NCBI GenBank assembly: GCA_027603945.1
Contig: JADIIU010000022.1
Coordinates: 80,376 to 144,375, forward strand
Source of the DNA: Terramyces sp. JEL0728
Lineage: Eukaryota; Chytridiomycota; Chytridiomycetes; Rhizophydiales; Terramycetaceae
Reading direction: 5' to 3'
DNA: 64,000 nucleotides
The notes under the pieces were generated by a model. That model ran no database searches. It was given only the letters and a program-made list of their open reading frames with translations, and had not been told where the DNA came from. This document shows, in pieces, positions 45,080 to 55,475 of the stretch (within the stretch, counting starts at the first letter, position 1; each line of letters starts with the position of its first letter). A program made the translations under genes and the position numbers.

Positions 45080-48000
45080 TTACTTTTCGTCGTCGTCATC
45101 ATCGCTGGATGCTTCCTTTGGTTCCACTTCCAAGCTCTTATCATACAGCTCATCTTCATTCATTATAGAGTTTTGTTCTTCCCATCCAACCGGGGCTCCT
45201 CTAGTATCTCCCAGCTTCCTCATGAATTCTTGTATCTGAGGAACTTGAGCGAAATTGAATGGCGTCTGTTGGAATTTCTGAATTTCTTTGATCAAGAAAT
45301 ACACCTTTCTCCGTTTATCAAAGTTGATAAAGTGCGAATCAGGCAAGAAATCCGGGTTGCCCAGTTCGCAGAAAGTCAGATCAGTCAAAAAGACTCCCAA
45401 GAATGGAATAGCCGGTGGTACCATTTCTTTCAAGCACTTTCTGTAGTTTGCATATTGATACTTTGGCGACACCACTTCTTGTAGTGCTTTGTATTCTTCG
45501 CTAAGTTTTGGGAATTTATCCTCAAGCGCTCCCCAAGTCTTGTGCAATCTCCCTACTGGTCCCATGGTTAAGCCAGCAACGATTGTTGTGACAGCCGTAA
45601 GGTTTTTCAGCTCAAGGCATTGCTAATTAAAGATCAAGTACTTGGGCAAGGGTTACAAAATATTTCAGACAGTTTAATCTGGCTTTCAAAGTATCGTTGT
45701 TTACTATACACGTTGCGATCCAAAAAGTAAACTAAATCAGCATTGCATTACATCATTCGTGTGTCTAATCATTTTTGAAATGTCGGAATTTGGCGAACCT
45801 GGAATGTGTCTTTTGCATTGAGCCGGCTTGTTTTGCTTATTTAACGCAGCTTCCTTTTTGTAATGGCTTTCCCAAATTTGGTCAAGACATTCATAGGCTT
45901 GAACTTTGCTAAATAATTCAAACTCGACAAGAGTCAATTGTCTTGCCATCTCTAAAGGATCGATTTCCAAGAACGCTCGGGCATCAGTTTGAAGGGCAAC
46001 TAACGGGTCATATCCAAACCGGGCACCTCCAAGGATTGGCTTTGGGAAATTCTTTTCCCTCTCTGGATTGACTGTCACTGGTTGGACAACAGCAGTCGAC
46101 TTTTCCAATTCTTTTTCCAACGTTTCTAATATCTGGACTGCCATATGTTCGAAATCCAAGGCTACCTTTTTGTTTATAAAGTCTCTAAATCTCAAGATCA
46201 GAAATTCGTTATCAACAAAGTCTTCTTCAAAGTGGTTTTGAATCCAGTACAGCAGCACATGACAGACTTTTAGTCTTACTTGAACGACCTTCTTGTCCAG
46301 ATATATTTCAAACATTCGCTGGTTTAAACCATAGGGCGGTGTGATTTCATATCGCTTAAACAAATGATCCAGTATCTCAGCACTCGTCGAGAATGAATGG
46401 TGGGTCATAATGAAAGCTGAGGCAAATTGTTCATCTAAATTAGAAATAGATTACCAGCGGCTGGATTGTGACTGGACAATACTTCGACCAATTTGGCCAA
46501 TCTTCCTCCTTTTACTTTTTTGAACGAGCCAGATTCATCATACACAATTCCGTCAACTGGGTCTTGTAATAGCTCTAGCTCTTCAACATTTAATTGACTG
46601 ATCTGTTTCTTGAAGATTGGTGCAGTTTCGCTTATGACCTGCGATTCCCACATTTGGAACATTTGCTTGACTCGTTCATTTGCCAGACACTCTTTCTTCC
46701 AAGCGTCTCTCTTTCTCCTTTCTTCACTTCCAATGTGTCGTAATCGGACTGTCGATTCCTTGGCAAGCACCACGAGTCTCTTGACAGCAATGACACAAGG
46801 AATAGTGCTTTGCAACATTTCAGTTGCTGCGTTTGGCGGTGGCCAAGGAGCGGATGCAATTTTACCTCTTGCCATAATAACTTTGGCAGAGTTCTTTACA
46901 TCTTCGATTGCTTGCTTGAAAAACGGTTTGATTGGAGCAGGATATTCCGATACGTCTAATTTTACCCCTGAAGATTCCAGTCTTTGCGCATCAGTTTCTT
47001 CAATCATTGCATCGTCTGAAAAGTCTTTTAAAACTTCAAAGTTTAAAATTTCTTCCATAATTGTGTCAGCTTTAGCGTGTACAGTGGAAGTTGCTTTGAT
47101 AAACTCTTCTGTTAAATGCTGATCGTGGGCTTGCTTTAATTCGCTGACAGATCCCGCGAACTGTTTAAGGAGCGTATCGAGAGAAGCAAAGAACTCGGCA
47201 TCTGCATTTTTCTCATCAGAATTCAGTACATCTTGACTTGATTGTCTTGATCCGAGGTCATACTTCTTTGACATTTCTTCAATCAATTTAAGATCGTTTT
47301 GTCGTTTGTATTCGCTATAGCTCAGACCGCCTTTCAAACTGGAATCTTTTTCTTTCTCCACAGGTTCCTCTTCAGTTTTGCTTTCTTCAAATGGGGTAAA
47401 CTAACGTTAATATATGTTTACGTTGACTTCAAACTTTTTATCGGATTTTACAAAATACCCCAAAGTATTTGCAAGCAACACCAGCTCCCTGCAGTGTGTT
47501 GCCAAACTAGCTGCTTCTCGTATCATCTCAGAAACAGCATCTGGTGGCGGCCAAACTCCAATCGCCATTCTAGTCGAGAGCATCAGCTGTTTTGGGAATT
47601 CAGAAGATATAATTCTACTCAGCTCTTTGATTTTTGATTTCACTGCAGTGTCGCAAAAAGTCTCTGGCTTGGTGCCGAAACCAATTGTCTTTTTATCCAT
47701 ATTTTCTATTGCTCGAACTATTTCTGCAGAACAGTGGATAGTTTTTGCTGCAATTGCAATATAATGATGCTTGATATTCTTGTTTGCTGCCATCACCATT
47801 TGCACTATACATTGGAATACTTCTATCCACAATCCGTCCAGCTCTGTGCCATGGTCTGGCATATGCTCAGCTAGAGCCAATACTTCGTCTGCATTATTTC
47901 CCATTATTTTCTGTTGTTAACGTTTATTACTTCTAGATTCATTCCTTGTCGATAGCCAGTGTTTCTTTTTTTATTCATGGAAGACTCCCTCAAGCGAGAC

Positions 48001-49503
48001 GGTGGAGCAGTTTCTTGCGGTGCTGAGGTTAATTTGGATACATCAACCCCTGCCCTAGATGATAGCAGTGAGCTAATTTCATTTACTATATCGCTTTCTT
48101 CAGAGGTAAAGTAGGTCAGTTTGTCCTGTAAACTCTGTCTTCTAAGCTGTGAAGCAGACATGGATGTACTGATTGCCACTGGCAGCTCCTTTTTCTGAGG
48201 TAATACATCGGCACCACTTCCAATCCATGCATTTCGATCTTGCCCAACTCTTTTCAAATATAATATTCCCCGAGTTAGCCAGTAGTCAACATCAGGATCA
48301 ACATAAGCTTTGTTTTGTAATAACAATTGCACTGCTTGTTTTCTGCGTGACCAGGCTGCAACCATTATAGCAGACCTTCCCTTTCCAGGTCCAACCCTTA
48401 AATTGACATCACATTTTTCTTGGATTAAATATTGGATGATAGAATTATACCCAGAATTAACAGCGGCTATTAATGGAGTCATTAGTCCTTTTGGAGGTGC
48501 AAGTTTTTCGTTTTTGAATTTCAGTACAAGGCCGTCAACACTTGCTCCAGCCGCTCTTAGGATTTTAACAACTCTAAATTTTCCTCCTAATGCTGCCCAC
48601 ACTAGGGCCGTATTGCCGCAGTTGTCGTGTGTATCTACATTGCAGCCTCTTTTTAGGATTTCTTCGACAAGAGTCAAGTGTCCTTTGTACGCGGCTTTCA
48701 TCAAAATGGTCACGCCTTCTTCATCCGAGCTTTCAATTGATTCTGGTCGCAAGACAGCGCACAATTGTTGTTCGTATCCCATATAAGCAGCATCTGTCAG
48801 AGCCATAATCTTTAGTTCCAATGACTGCACCAGCATTTCTCTACCAACGACATCTACTGGTTCTGATGCAGCGGTTTTGGAAGTTTTGACAATGAATTGC
48901 CCAGACAAAGCTTGGAAATTTAGCGCGGGATCTTGAGATTTCACTCTCTCTTCCACATTTGCATCATCCTTCTTTTTAACCAGTGATTGTAATTTCTTTC
49001 CATCTTCTTGTATAGCTCCACATTGAATTAAGGTACTGGCAATTGCATTGAACCCCATTAGGTGCGCTATTGATAATGGTGTCACTCCTCCTTTGTTTGC
49101 TATATTGGGATCGGCACCTTTGAGCAGTAAGAGACAAGTCATTGGCTGGGATTACTAAATATTTACGTGGTCATTTTGAGATGCTGTCAAATGCAGCGGG
49201 ACATTGCCGTTCACATCAATAGGACTGTTGACTGAATTAAAAATATTCTGCGATTTCTTCTGACAGTAGCCCCTTACATTATCAATATTTCCTTCCTTTT
49301 TTAATACGAATTTACTTTACATAACTCTATCATCTTCTTGCATCTTTTATCCTCCTCATCAGGCGATTGGGGGTATTTTACCTTGTCCAAATCCAATGCT
49401 ACAGTTGGAGATATATTGGGCTTTGGAGGTCTCTATTAGCTGATTAATACCCTGCGTCTCTCTTTGTCGTTTTTACAAAATTCCACTTTGTCGTTTTGTC
49501 CAT
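45080..49503 (-). CDS. Ras guanine nucleotide exchange factor with N-terminal ankyrin repeats
   Basis: Nine exons: 49503-49451, 49430-49316, 49295-49167, 49145-47931, 47910-47422, 47400-46455, 46434-45752, 45731-45642 and 45622-45080; introns are 19-21 nt. The product is 1420 aa. Ankyrin repeats fill residues ~60-400 (DVNGNVPLHLTASQNDHP, NIANKGGVTPLSIAHLMG, EEGVTILMKAAYKGHLTLVE, NCGNTALVWAALGGKFRVVK). A helical middle contains two related copies of WPPPDAVSEM / WPPPNAATEM. The RasGEF N motif begins near FIMTHHSFSTSAEILDHL. The CDC25 catalytic domain follows (PLEMARQLTLVEFELFSKV, ATCIVNNDTLKARLNCLKYF, LTAVTTIVAGLTMGPVGRL, AIPFLGVFLTDLTF). It should load GTP on a Ras-like GTPase. The tail is acidic (SSDDDDDEK). 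Confidence 0.92.
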
Positions 49504-49555
49504 TTTGAAAGGTGATATCACACTTTTTGCTCGCGATTTAATCTCCCGATTGCAT

Positions 49556-49611
49556 GCAGATGTTGCAGAGGTTGCAGATGTTGCAGAGGTTGCAGAGGTT
49601 GTAGAGGTTGC
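49556..49611. repeat. 9-bp minisatellite (unit gttgcagag/gttgcagat)
   Basis: Six consecutive 9-bp units, with g/t and c/t variation, about 55 bp upstream of the RasGEF start. The alternation of gttgcagat and gttgcagag suggests growth by duplication of an 18-bp pair. Confidence 0.9.
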
Positions 49612-49820
49612 TTAATAAGGCTCAGACAAATAAAAGTAGACTACTCCCAAACTTTATTCGTGAGATTCTAACAATATCAAAATCAAGTTACCATGCTCTG
49701 GTACTATTCCAATTAATACAAATACGGAATCGAGTGCTATATTTGGCAGGTCCCAAAACACCCAATCAAAAGGTCGCGGATGGAACACAAACTTTCCCAG
49801 TTGAGTGTGTTGATTGGTCG

Positions 49821-49842
49821 AGTGTCTGGCAATTCAGACACT
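49821..49842. promoter_or_regulatory. perfect palindrome AGTGTCTG-6-CAGACACT with flanking CCAAT motifs
   Basis: Two 8-bp arms separated by six bases (gcaatt). The motif GATTGG lies just before (49812) and just after (49844) it. It stands about 60 bp upstream of the orphan ATG at 49901 and could be a dimer-binding site. Function is inference. Confidence 0.35.
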
Positions 49843-49900
49843 TGATTGGCGCTCTAGCATTTCTATTCCATAAAACATACGGCGAATCGTTTTCTTTAGT

Positions 49901-50563
49901 ATGGAAAAGCACAAGCTTTGGAGAGAGGAGCAGTTCAAACTCTACACCAGTGAACACTCGCCATTAACCCTACGCAATCAAGTGGATAGATCCCAACTAG
50001 AAAACGGCTGTTATATCTACCCGCTGTTCCATATAATCAAGGGAAAAGAAACCGAAATAGTATTCAAAGTCAAGGTATCATCAGACAGCAAAAGGAGCAT
50101 ATCACGGCACACTGTCAAGAGAAATGAAACATTCTACATGGAACCCCACATTGTAATTAAACTTGATGGACAAATGATAAATGTCTATGACAAATCTCTG
50201 TATCCAACTATACGGCTAGATAAGACCGCATTCGCCTATGAATGGTCACCGCAATACGTAATTAAAGCCAAGCTAAGCGGTGATAAAGTAGCGTGCTATA
50301 TATACAACCAATTCGTGACATTCCAGCTGTCGAACGTGTTGGACGAGCATAGCACCGCCAAACTGCGGTTTTGTGACCGCTTGACAGCTTATCAAACCAC
50401 CATGCAGTACAGACAGATACCAGTAGTCTTTCAACCAGATGGTATTGTTGCCTTGGATTTTAACTTTACTGAACTGAAAAAATGCTTCCAAAAACAAGGT
50501 ACCACTATAAACAAGATAAAACTCCACATCAAAGGAGGGATCGTGCCATACATCTTTGCGTAA
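49901..50563 (+). CDS. orphan protein of unknown function (220 aa), beta-rich
   Basis: An uninterrupted frame of 220 codons starting MEKHKLWREEQFKLY. Predicted strands alternate through the protein (TEIVFKVKVS, FYMEPHIVIKLDGQMINVY, ACYIYNQFVTFQLSN, GIVALDFNFTELKKCF, IKLHIKGGIVPYIF). There is no signal peptide or membrane helix. Base composition is like its neighbours. I recognise no family; a beta-sandwich or jelly-roll fold is a guess. It lies 77 bp before eIF2-gamma on the same strand. Confidence 0.65.
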   Translation: MEKHKLWREEQFKLYTSEHSPLTLRNQVDRSQLENGCYIYPLFHIIKGKETEIVFKVKVSSDSKRSISRHTVKRNETFYMEPHIVIKLDGQMINVYDKSLYPTIRLDKTAFAYEWSPQYVIKAKLSGDKVACYIYNQFVTFQLSNVLDEHSTAKLRFCDRLTAYQTTMQYRQIPVVFQPDGIVALDFNFTELKKCFQKQGTTINKIKLHIKGGIVPYIFA

Positions 50564-50640
50564 ATATAATTATTGCATTTCGACTCATAGGTCACGTGAA
50601 TGAGAATCTTGAAAAAAGAAAAAAGAATTTGTTCCTATTA

Positions 50641-52070
50641 ATGACAGACCTCGATCTTTCGAAATTAACACCGCTCTCGCCAGAAGTGATTTCCAGACAA
50701 GCTACCATCAACATTGGTATACGCAACCTTACGTAGGTACAATTGGACATGTAGCTCACGGGAAATCGACAGTTGTAAAAGCAATTTCAGGAGTACAAAC
50801 AGTCCGTTTCAAAAACGAATTGGAGAGAAATATTACAATCAGATTAGGTTATGCAAATGCTAAAATTTTTAAATGTGATTATGAAGCGTGCCCTAGACCT
50901 GGATGCTATCGGTCATTTAAATCTGACAAGGAAGAAGGATTCCCTTGCGAAAGGGTCGGATGTATGGGAAGAATGAAGCTGGTTCGGTATTCATAGAATT
51001 AACAGCAGCCACGTTTCTTTTGTCGATTGTCCTGGCCACGATATTTTGATGGCAACCATGTTAAACGGGGCAGCTGTGATGGATGCAGCGCTTTTATTGA
51101 TTGCAGGAAATGAGATTTGTCCACAGCCACAAACTTCGGAACATTTGGCAGCTATTGAAATTATGAGATTAAAGCACATCATCATCTTGCAAAACAAAAT
51201 CGATTTGGTCAAGGAGGAAGCAGCTAAAGCTCACCACGAATCGATTTTACAATTCGTACAGGGTACTATTGCCGATCATGCACCAATTATTCCAATATCA
51301 GCCCAACTGAAATACAACATTGATGCAGTCAACGAATATATCGTAAAGAAGATTCCAATTCCAGCCAGAGATTTCACTTCCAAGCCAAGATTGATTGTTA
51401 TTCGTTCATTCGATGTCAACAAGCCTGGTGCAGAAATCCACGAATTGAAAGGAGGTGTAGCCGGCGGTTCTATCTTGTCTGGTGTGTTGAAATTGGGAGA
51501 TGAGATTGAAGTCCGTCCTGGTGTAGTGAGCAAAGACTCTGAAGGAAGAACTATATGCAGAGTCATCTTTTCAAGAGTAGAAACTTTGTATACCGAACAG
51601 AACGATTTGAAATTTGCAGTTCCTGGAGGGCTTATCGGTAATTTTAAATTGATGCCAGGTGTTGGTACCAGAATCGACCCAACTATTTGTAGATCCGATA
51701 GATTGGTTGGCCAAGTGTTGGGTGCAGTTGGAACACTCCCAAAAATTTATACAGAATTGGAAATCAACTATTTCCTTTTACGTCAATTACTAGGTGTAAA
51801 AACAGAAGACAAGAAACAAACCAAAGTTCAAAAATTGGCAAAGAACGAAGTACTCATGGTAAATATTGGTTCTACCACTACCGGCGGCCGTGTATTGTCC
51901 GTGAAAGCAGATTTAGCAAAGATCATTCTTACTTCACCGGCATGTACAGAAGTTGGAGAGCGTATTGCACTTTCTAGACGTATCGACAAGCACTGGAGGT
52001 GATTATTGTTAATTTTAGATTAATCGGCTGGGGTAAAATCAAGAGAGGTGTTTCCATTGATCCCATTTAA
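50641..52070 (+). CDS. EIF2S3: translation initiation factor eIF2 gamma subunit
   Basis: Exons 50641-50716, 50737-50986, 51006-51998 and 52019-52070 give 456 aa; introns are 20, 19 and 20 nt. G-domain motifs are G1 [12 protein letters not shown], the zinc knuckle with cysteines in [11 protein letters not shown] and CERVGC, G3 VDCPGHD, and G4 [10 protein letters not shown]. Domain II and III landmarks include [20 protein letters not shown] and [17 protein letters not shown]. The protein binds GTP and Met-tRNAi in the ternary complex. Its last 17 residues come from the final 52-nt exon; reading through the last intron gives a false stop right after HWR. Confidence 0.95.
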
Positions 52071-52342
52071 ATAAAACCGCAATATATATTCTGTTTGGTG
52101 AATGCGATTTTGATTGATGGCTGAGTTGCCAATTTCCACTCAGGCCGATTGACTCATCATCACGGGGGATTGTTTGGCACGCAAATACCGAAAGGATGTG
52201 CATATCCAGACAGATACTTGGCTGCTCTTAATTTTGAGATGAATGGGTTTCACCCTATCAATGCGGTTGGGTCTCGATCAAAGAAAAAAAATCGTCCTTG
52301 AAAAATTCTCCTGTCGATATTTTACTAAAATTATAACTGCTA

Positions 52343-52870
52343 ATGGGAATTTGGAATGGGATATTTACCTTGGCTATTGCTGCTGCCTGTACCGTAGCTA
52401 CCTCGGCCGTAGTCATATACACTTCACGCTACTTGATAGCAGACCATCACAAAACAGTCTTGCGAAATCAATTCAAGCAACAAGCTAGAAGGATAAAACA
52501 GACCTTGAAGTCTATTGAAGAAGAATACCAAGGTATCACAACGATACTCGATAACGAAAAAATACCAAACACAGTCCCGCCAATGCTTGTTGAATCAGAT
52601 CAAGAATCTGAACACTCTGATGTCACATTGGATGCGAAAAAGTCTTTAGAGATAGAAGAAAATTTGATGCGCATGCTGCTTAGACTCGATGCCCTACATC
52701 CCCGCCAAGTATTAAAAGATGTGTCTACACTCCACTACTATGACGCCTTGGACACTTCTGCCAAAGATTTAATGAAGCAGCAGGTAGACCATCTTCACAA
52801 TCAAAAGAAAGCCTTGATTATGAAGATTCAGAAATCTCAAGCCCGTCTGGACACTCTTTTAATTAGATAA
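52343..52870 (+). CDS. membrane-anchored protein with a BAG-like C-terminal domain
   Basis: An uninterrupted 175-aa frame. Residues 4-30 (WNGIFTLAIAAACTVATSA...) are a strong N-terminal membrane helix. The rest is helical and cytosolic. The C-terminal 75 residues (LMRMLLRLDALHPRQVL, LHNQKKALIMKIQKSQARLD) resemble the BAG domain's second and third helices, where basic residues contact Hsp70. A membrane-anchored BAG protein would correspond to yeast Snl1. The match is by pattern only, so another three-helix protein is possible. Confidence 0.5.
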   Translation: MGIWNGIFTLAIAAACTVATSAVVIYTSRYLIADHHKTVLRNQFKQQARRIKQTLKSIEEEYQGITTILDNEKIPNTVPPMLVESDQESEHSDVTLDAKKSLEIEENLMRMLLRLDALHPRQVLKDVSTLHYYDALDTSAKDLMKQQVDHLHNQKKALIMKIQKSQARLDTLLIR

Positions 52871-52906
52871 TATATATATTTCCATTTTATCCTGTGGGTT
52901 TCCTCA

Positions 52907-53170
52907 TTATCTGTTTCTACAGCTGAATAGTTGGATCAGGCAAGCAGCCGTAAGAGTGCGATTGTACTCTGCACAAATTGTGAATTCACTACGAGAAACA
53001 AACCTCATTCCATGGATAGCGGGTCCTATTTCCACAAAGGATCCATATTTTGAAAGCCATACGCGTGGGTATTCATTTGAAACCCCAGCCGGATCTTGCA
53101 GCAAGACCAAATGCAAAGCAAACCCAGATCGGTAAAACAATTGTATTTTTGAAACAGAAACAATTCTCAC
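52907..53170 (-). CDS. small protein of unknown function (87 aa)
   Basis: A single-exon frame starting MRIVSVSKIQLFYRSGFAL and ending QLFSCRNR. The first 30 residues are basic and hydrophobic, as in many mitochondrial small-subunit ribosomal proteins or assembly factors. The middle, EYPRVWLSKYGSFVEIGPAI, is the most constrained-looking part. No family was recognised. The opposite strand has no competing frame of similar quality. Confidence 0.45.
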   Translation of the reverse strand: MRIVSVSKIQLFYRSGFALHLVLLQDPAGVSNEYPRVWLSKYGSFVEIGPAIHGMRFVSRSEFTICAEYNRTLTAACLIQLFSCRNR

Positions 53171-53258
53171 AGATCACGTGGTTGGGGGGGGGCTCAATCC
53201 ATTAGGGTTGCGCAGCCCTACTGATCTTTTTTTCTACGACTTTCTTTAGCAGCGGAAA

Positions 53259-54376
53259 ATGCCAACAGTCAAGAAGCAATGGGAATTTGGGGACGACGAA
53301 ATGGCAGATACTCCGTCTATTCAACAAGGATTTTGTATGAAAAGGGAAGCAGACCTCAGATTGCGTGCTTGTAGAATAATCGAAAGAGTTGGAAAGAAAC
53401 TGGGGATGTAAAGCTGTTTTAATTCAGGCCGCAAGATCAAATTAATATGGGGAAAATACTGTTACACCGGTTTTATATGCGCTATTCACTACAGCAAGGA
53501 GAGTATCATGAAGTTGCAGCTACAATACTTTTCATCGCCAGCAAGTTGGGTTCTGGCGCCATTTCAATTAAAATCGAAAAAATTATACTATACTGTGCAA
53601 AAGATGCCAAAAAAGATGGGCCTGTGGATATGAATGAAAACAACAAGGTTAGTGAGGGATTTATTTCAGGAATTTCGTTACTGGTGGAATGCAATTTTTG
53701 GATTGGAAGAAATAATACTGCATCGATTATGCTACGATGATACACCTGCACTTCCGCATCCAAAAGCAATATCACTGGTAAAGGATTTCAATGGTAAGAA
53801 CCGACATTTCTTTTAATTTTCAGTGCGGAAATTAAACCTCTTGATAGCATTTATTCTTTAGGCTCTAACCATCTTTTACAAAGTGCCTTTTTGTACTGTA
53901 ATGATGCGTGAGTTTTTTATTAACTTCAGTCTCTGTACCACACTAGCTGTTCGCTATTCACCAGAAATGATTGCAAATGCTGCAATATACGCTGCATGTG
54001 AATCGGCTGGGGAAGTTTTAAAGACTCCCCACGGAACAATATGGTGGCAAGCAAAGAGACTTGATGAAACCATTTTAAAAGGTGCGAAACGGACTAACAA
54101 CAGTTTTGGCAATGGAAATTGCCATGGCTGCTGAAAGTAGATTTACTGTTCTTGTAACAGAAATAATCAGTCAAAAATTGGGTATTAGAAACGCAACTAA
54201 TACTGTAAATATTGTTACTAACCAAGTCTCCACAAGTTCCTGGAACTCCATTTACTTTATCGTCGGTTTTATCTACCTCTCCTGATGCTAGCATTGGCGG
54301 GTACAAGTATAAAGCCGAACAACCAAAAGTAAGACATCATCCTTATCAAAAACCTGTTCATACCCGTAATTTTTAA
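53259..54376 (+). CDS. cyclin of the K/T (transcriptional) type
   Basis: Exons 53259-53407, 53428-53647, 53670-53793, 53862-53907, 53930-54081, 54104-54204 and 54227-54376 give 313 aa. Introns are 20, 22, 68, 22, 22 and 22 nt. Residues ~15-150 form the first cyclin box (READLRLRACRIIERVGKKL, INMGKILLHRFYMRYSL, EVAATILFIASKL, FRYWWNAIFGLEEIILHRLC). The second contains LCTTLAVRYSPEMIANAAIY and TIWWQAKRLDE. This is the layout of cyclin K/T and yeast Bur2/Ctk2, partners of CDK9/CDK12-type kinases that phosphorylate RNA polymerase II. The C-terminal ~50 residues are Pro/Ser-rich. The third intron must be 68 nt; its inner AG at +30 does not keep frame. Confidence 0.88.
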
Positions 54377-54405
54377 AAAACATTTAATAAAATTATAAAT
54401 ATAGC

Positions 54406-55441
54406 CTAATTCGTTGCAAACAGCTTTTTGAATGGTTTGAAGAACAGGTCTACAATAGATTGGAAGAGCGCGTAGAACCTGTACGCTGCCCCATTCTTCT
54501 GAAGCTCCTTGACAGCCGAGTGGTATTTCATCAATGTATTATGCAGGTGCATCCTGGCTCTCTTTTGCTGCACAATTAAATCCTGCAGCTTGCAAAACTC
54601 TTTTTCGTGTTCCAGCAGTCCCTTGCACCTCCTTACCAATTCATCAGCACTAAACTTTAGTGGCGAATGAACCCATCCTATGAAACAAGGGTTCGTCAAG
54701 CATCTGGCTATTGCCTTATTAGAACGTCCGTACCTTGATTTCATTTTGGTTGAAGCAGGGCGATCCAAAAGTCGCAATGTGTAGTACTAGCTCGTACGGC
54801 AGAGGTAAACCTATGCGATGCAAATTTCTACAATACATGATATAGTTTCTTGCATCTGCCATCCTCCGCGTTTTGTTATTTTCGCAGGCAGAGTTCAGCT
54901 TGTTCAGCAAATCTGGATGGATATTATTGTCATTGAGCTGCACAGTAAAGAATTCATGCCTCGTTACCAAGTCACAACACCAAACACAGCCGTCGTTGGT
55001 AATTCTATTACTGGATAAATTCAGTGTTATCAATCTGATGTTTGTGCAGAAAAACTTGCGTAGAACTGCAACAGCAATGTCATTGATGTTATTATGCGAC
55101 AAATCTAGATGAGTCAGGTTTGATATTGATTTTATATTACAGAAAATTTGAACTGCTCCTTGTTCTGTGAGATTGTTGCGCGATAAATCTAAATGAATTA
55201 GATTCTGGAATAACGAATTCGGCATTAGAATGATACTCAAGTCTGACAGCTGATTTGACCATACAAACACGTACTGGATATTCTTATTCAGATTAGCAAA
55301 AATATTTGTAACCCCCAGCTGGTTCTGATACAATATGAGGTGCGAAGTTGATTCCGGAATCTCCTTAAGCATTTCCAACGTGACAGGCTTGTTTGTAATC
55401 TTGTGTATTCCTGTCTGCTGTTGCCCTTTTTCATCGGCCAT
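54406..55441 (-). CDS. leucine-rich repeat protein
   Basis: Exons 55441-54734 and 54714-54406, with a 19-nt intron between them, give 338 aa. Residues ~30-190 contain LRRs of the RNase-inhibitor style (LIHLDLSRNNLTEQGAVQIF, LTHLDLSHNNINDIAVAVL, LITLNLSSNRITNDG). The rest is helical: a conserved-looking NYIMYCRNLHRIGLPLPYEL segment, then a basic coiled-coil (LQDLIVQQKRARMHLHNTL). Two short FFKPFKKLF aromatic-basic blocks close it. A protein-interaction scaffold is likely; partner unknown. Confidence 0.75.
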
Positions 55442-55475
55442 AAATTAAAAAGTCAACAATTTTTATTGAAACCGT

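Larger units (their letters stand above)
49504..49900. other. intergenic region with minisatellite and palindrome
   Basis: About 400 bp between the divergent RasGEF gene and the orphan at 49901. It contains a 9-bp minisatellite, an 8-bp-stem palindrome and two GATTGG (inverted CCAAT) motifs beside that palindrome. Short frames run through it on both strands, but none has a credible start or domain. Confidence 0.5.

Noticed and set aside
53184..53191. Run of eight G near 53184
   Set aside because: A homopolymer in a short intergenic gap; most likely neutral or a sequencing-prone site.
53794..53823. A 30-nt intron in the cyclin gene ending at the first AG
   Set aside because: It leaves an early stop; the 68-nt version ending at 53861 restores the second cyclin box.
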